From contig NZ_JANLGY010000014.1 in the NCBI RefSeq assembly GCF_024653915.1, positions 1 to 54,017 on the forward strand: a stretch of DNA of 54,017 bases, read 5' to 3'. A program made the position numbers and the translations under genes. This DNA is from Sulfuricaulis sp. Lineage in GTDB: Bacteria > Pseudomonadota > Gammaproteobacteria > Acidiferrobacterales > Sulfurifustaceae. Below, piece after piece: positions 53,557 through 54,017 of the stretch. Position 1 is the stretch's first letter, and every line of letters begins with the position of its first letter. The notes below the pieces were generated by a model. That model was given only the letters and a program-made list of their open reading frames with translations. It had not been told where the DNA came from and did no database searches.

Positions 53557-53877
53557 TCAGCCGACGGTGGCTTCCCCGCTGCCGCTTTCTCCCTTGTTGT
53601 CGCTCCAGGTGACCTTGATCTTGTCGCCGGGTTTGGCGCCCTTCAGCTTGATCCCGACCAGCGGGTCTTTCGATACCGCCGGGCCGAGATCGGTGGAGGC
53701 GACTTCCTTGCCGTTCAGGGAGAAGCTCAGTTTCTGAATGTAATGCGCCGGGACTTTCTTGTCCTTGTCCTTGGGGTCCGGGCGTTGACCGGTTTCCATC
53801 GGATGGTCAACCAGCACCAGGACGTCGGTTACGCCGCCTTGGGTTTTGGTCCGGATTTTAGTCTGCATGTCTGCCAT
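53557..53877 (-). CDS. soxZ: Thiosulfate-carrier subunit SoxZ
   Basis: The 106-residue protein is SoxZ, an immunoglobulin-like partner of SoxY, with VLVLVDHPMETGQRPD, the segment HYIQKLSFSLNGKEV and the end WSDNKGESGSGEATV. No signal peptide is present, since SoxZ is exported with SoxY. It lies between soxY and soxA in the usual order. Confidence 0.96.
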   Translation of the reverse strand: MADMQTKIRTKTQGGVTDVLVLVDHPMETGQRPDPKDKDKKVPAHYIQKLSFSLNGKEVASTDLGPAVSKDPLVGIKLKGAKPGDKIKVTWSDNKGESGSGEATVG

Positions 53878-53916
53878 GTCGTTTTCCTCAGAAGTATTCG
53901 TTAGCCGTTATGAGGG

Positions 53917-54017
53917 TCAACCCCCACACCCGCCCGCCGTGACCTTGATGTTCTGCTTGGCCACGTGGAGCTTGCCGCCGGCCTTGACGACGGCGTAGAC
54001 GTCCGAGGTGTTGCCCA
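53917..54017 (-). CDS. soxY: Thiosulfate-carrier subunit SoxY, 3' end (partial)
   Basis: The last 33 residues are present and end in KVTAGGCGG. This terminal GGCGG is the SoxY swinging arm whose cysteine carries the oxidised sulfur intermediates. The rest of the gene, and probably soxX, lie beyond the window end. Confidence 0.96.
   Translation of the reverse strand, partial: GNTSDVYAVVKAGGKLHVAKQNIKVTAGGCGG

Overview
The window is a chromosomal segment of a chemolithoautotrophic, sulfur-oxidising gammaproteobacterium. Three things point to this: the gammaproteobacterial order of the S10-spc-alpha ribosomal clusters, the gene strings nudB-nadA, yebC-ruvCAB, ybgC-tolQRAB-pal-cpoB-queE-queC and uvrA-MFS-ssb, and a sulfur-oxidation and carbon-fixation block (dsrEFH, tusA, a YeeE/TsuA transporter, phosphoribulokinase, soxYZAB). 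I infer a relative of Acidiferrobacterales (Sulfuricaulis or Sulfurifustis type) or Chromatiales; the sequence alone does not settle the order. The DNA is moderately GC-rich throughout, apart from an AT-richer orphan lipoprotein gene near 32.3-33.0 kb.

Layout. 1-14.0 kb: the end of tuf, then 28 ribosomal protein, secY and rpoA genes on the + strand, closed by an intrinsic terminator. A promoter-like sequence sits between rpsQ and rplN, where the spc operon starts in enterobacteria. 14.2-20.2 kb: a c-di-GMP group made of a degenerate HD-GYP protein, an EAL protein with a dead GGDEF domain, a SAM hydroxide adenosyltransferase, and a membrane HAMP-PAS-GGDEF-EAL protein. 20.2-27 kb: uvrA, a YajR-like MFS transporter, ssb, a HIT protein, a small acidic protein and an HU-family protein. 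27.1-32.1 kb: an FmdB zinc ribbon, a DUF502 membrane protein, aspS, nudB, nadA and an alpha/beta hydrolase with no usual start codon. 32.2-33.9 kb: an accessory patch with a G10 tract, an orphan lipoprotein, and a REP-associated tyrosine transposase with its REP hairpins and a MITE-like insert. 33.9-43.4 kb: yebC-ruvCAB, ybgC-tol-pal-cpoB and queE-queC.

43.4-54.0 kb is the metabolic part. DsrEFH and TusA form a sulfane-sulfur relay, and the YeeE/TsuA protein probably imports thiosulfate or a related sulfur species. A tRNA-Lys gene and ThpR follow. On the minus strand come an orphan gene, an unusual carboxymuconolactone-decarboxylase-like/Rieske fusion, a second HD-GYP protein, phosphoribulokinase (Calvin cycle), soxB, soxA, soxZ and the 3' end of soxY. 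Together these suggest thiosulfate oxidation by a periplasmic Sox system, cytoplasmic handling of persulfide sulfur, and CO2 fixation.

The most unusual items are a pair of HD-GYP paralogues that are damaged in complementary motifs, the Rieske fusion that lacks the AhpD-type cysteines, a duplicated hairpin element found both beside dsrH/tusA and between soxA and soxB, the RAYT/REP/MITE nest, the histone-H1-like tail on ribosomal protein L17, and an apparent ATA start overlapping the nadA stop.
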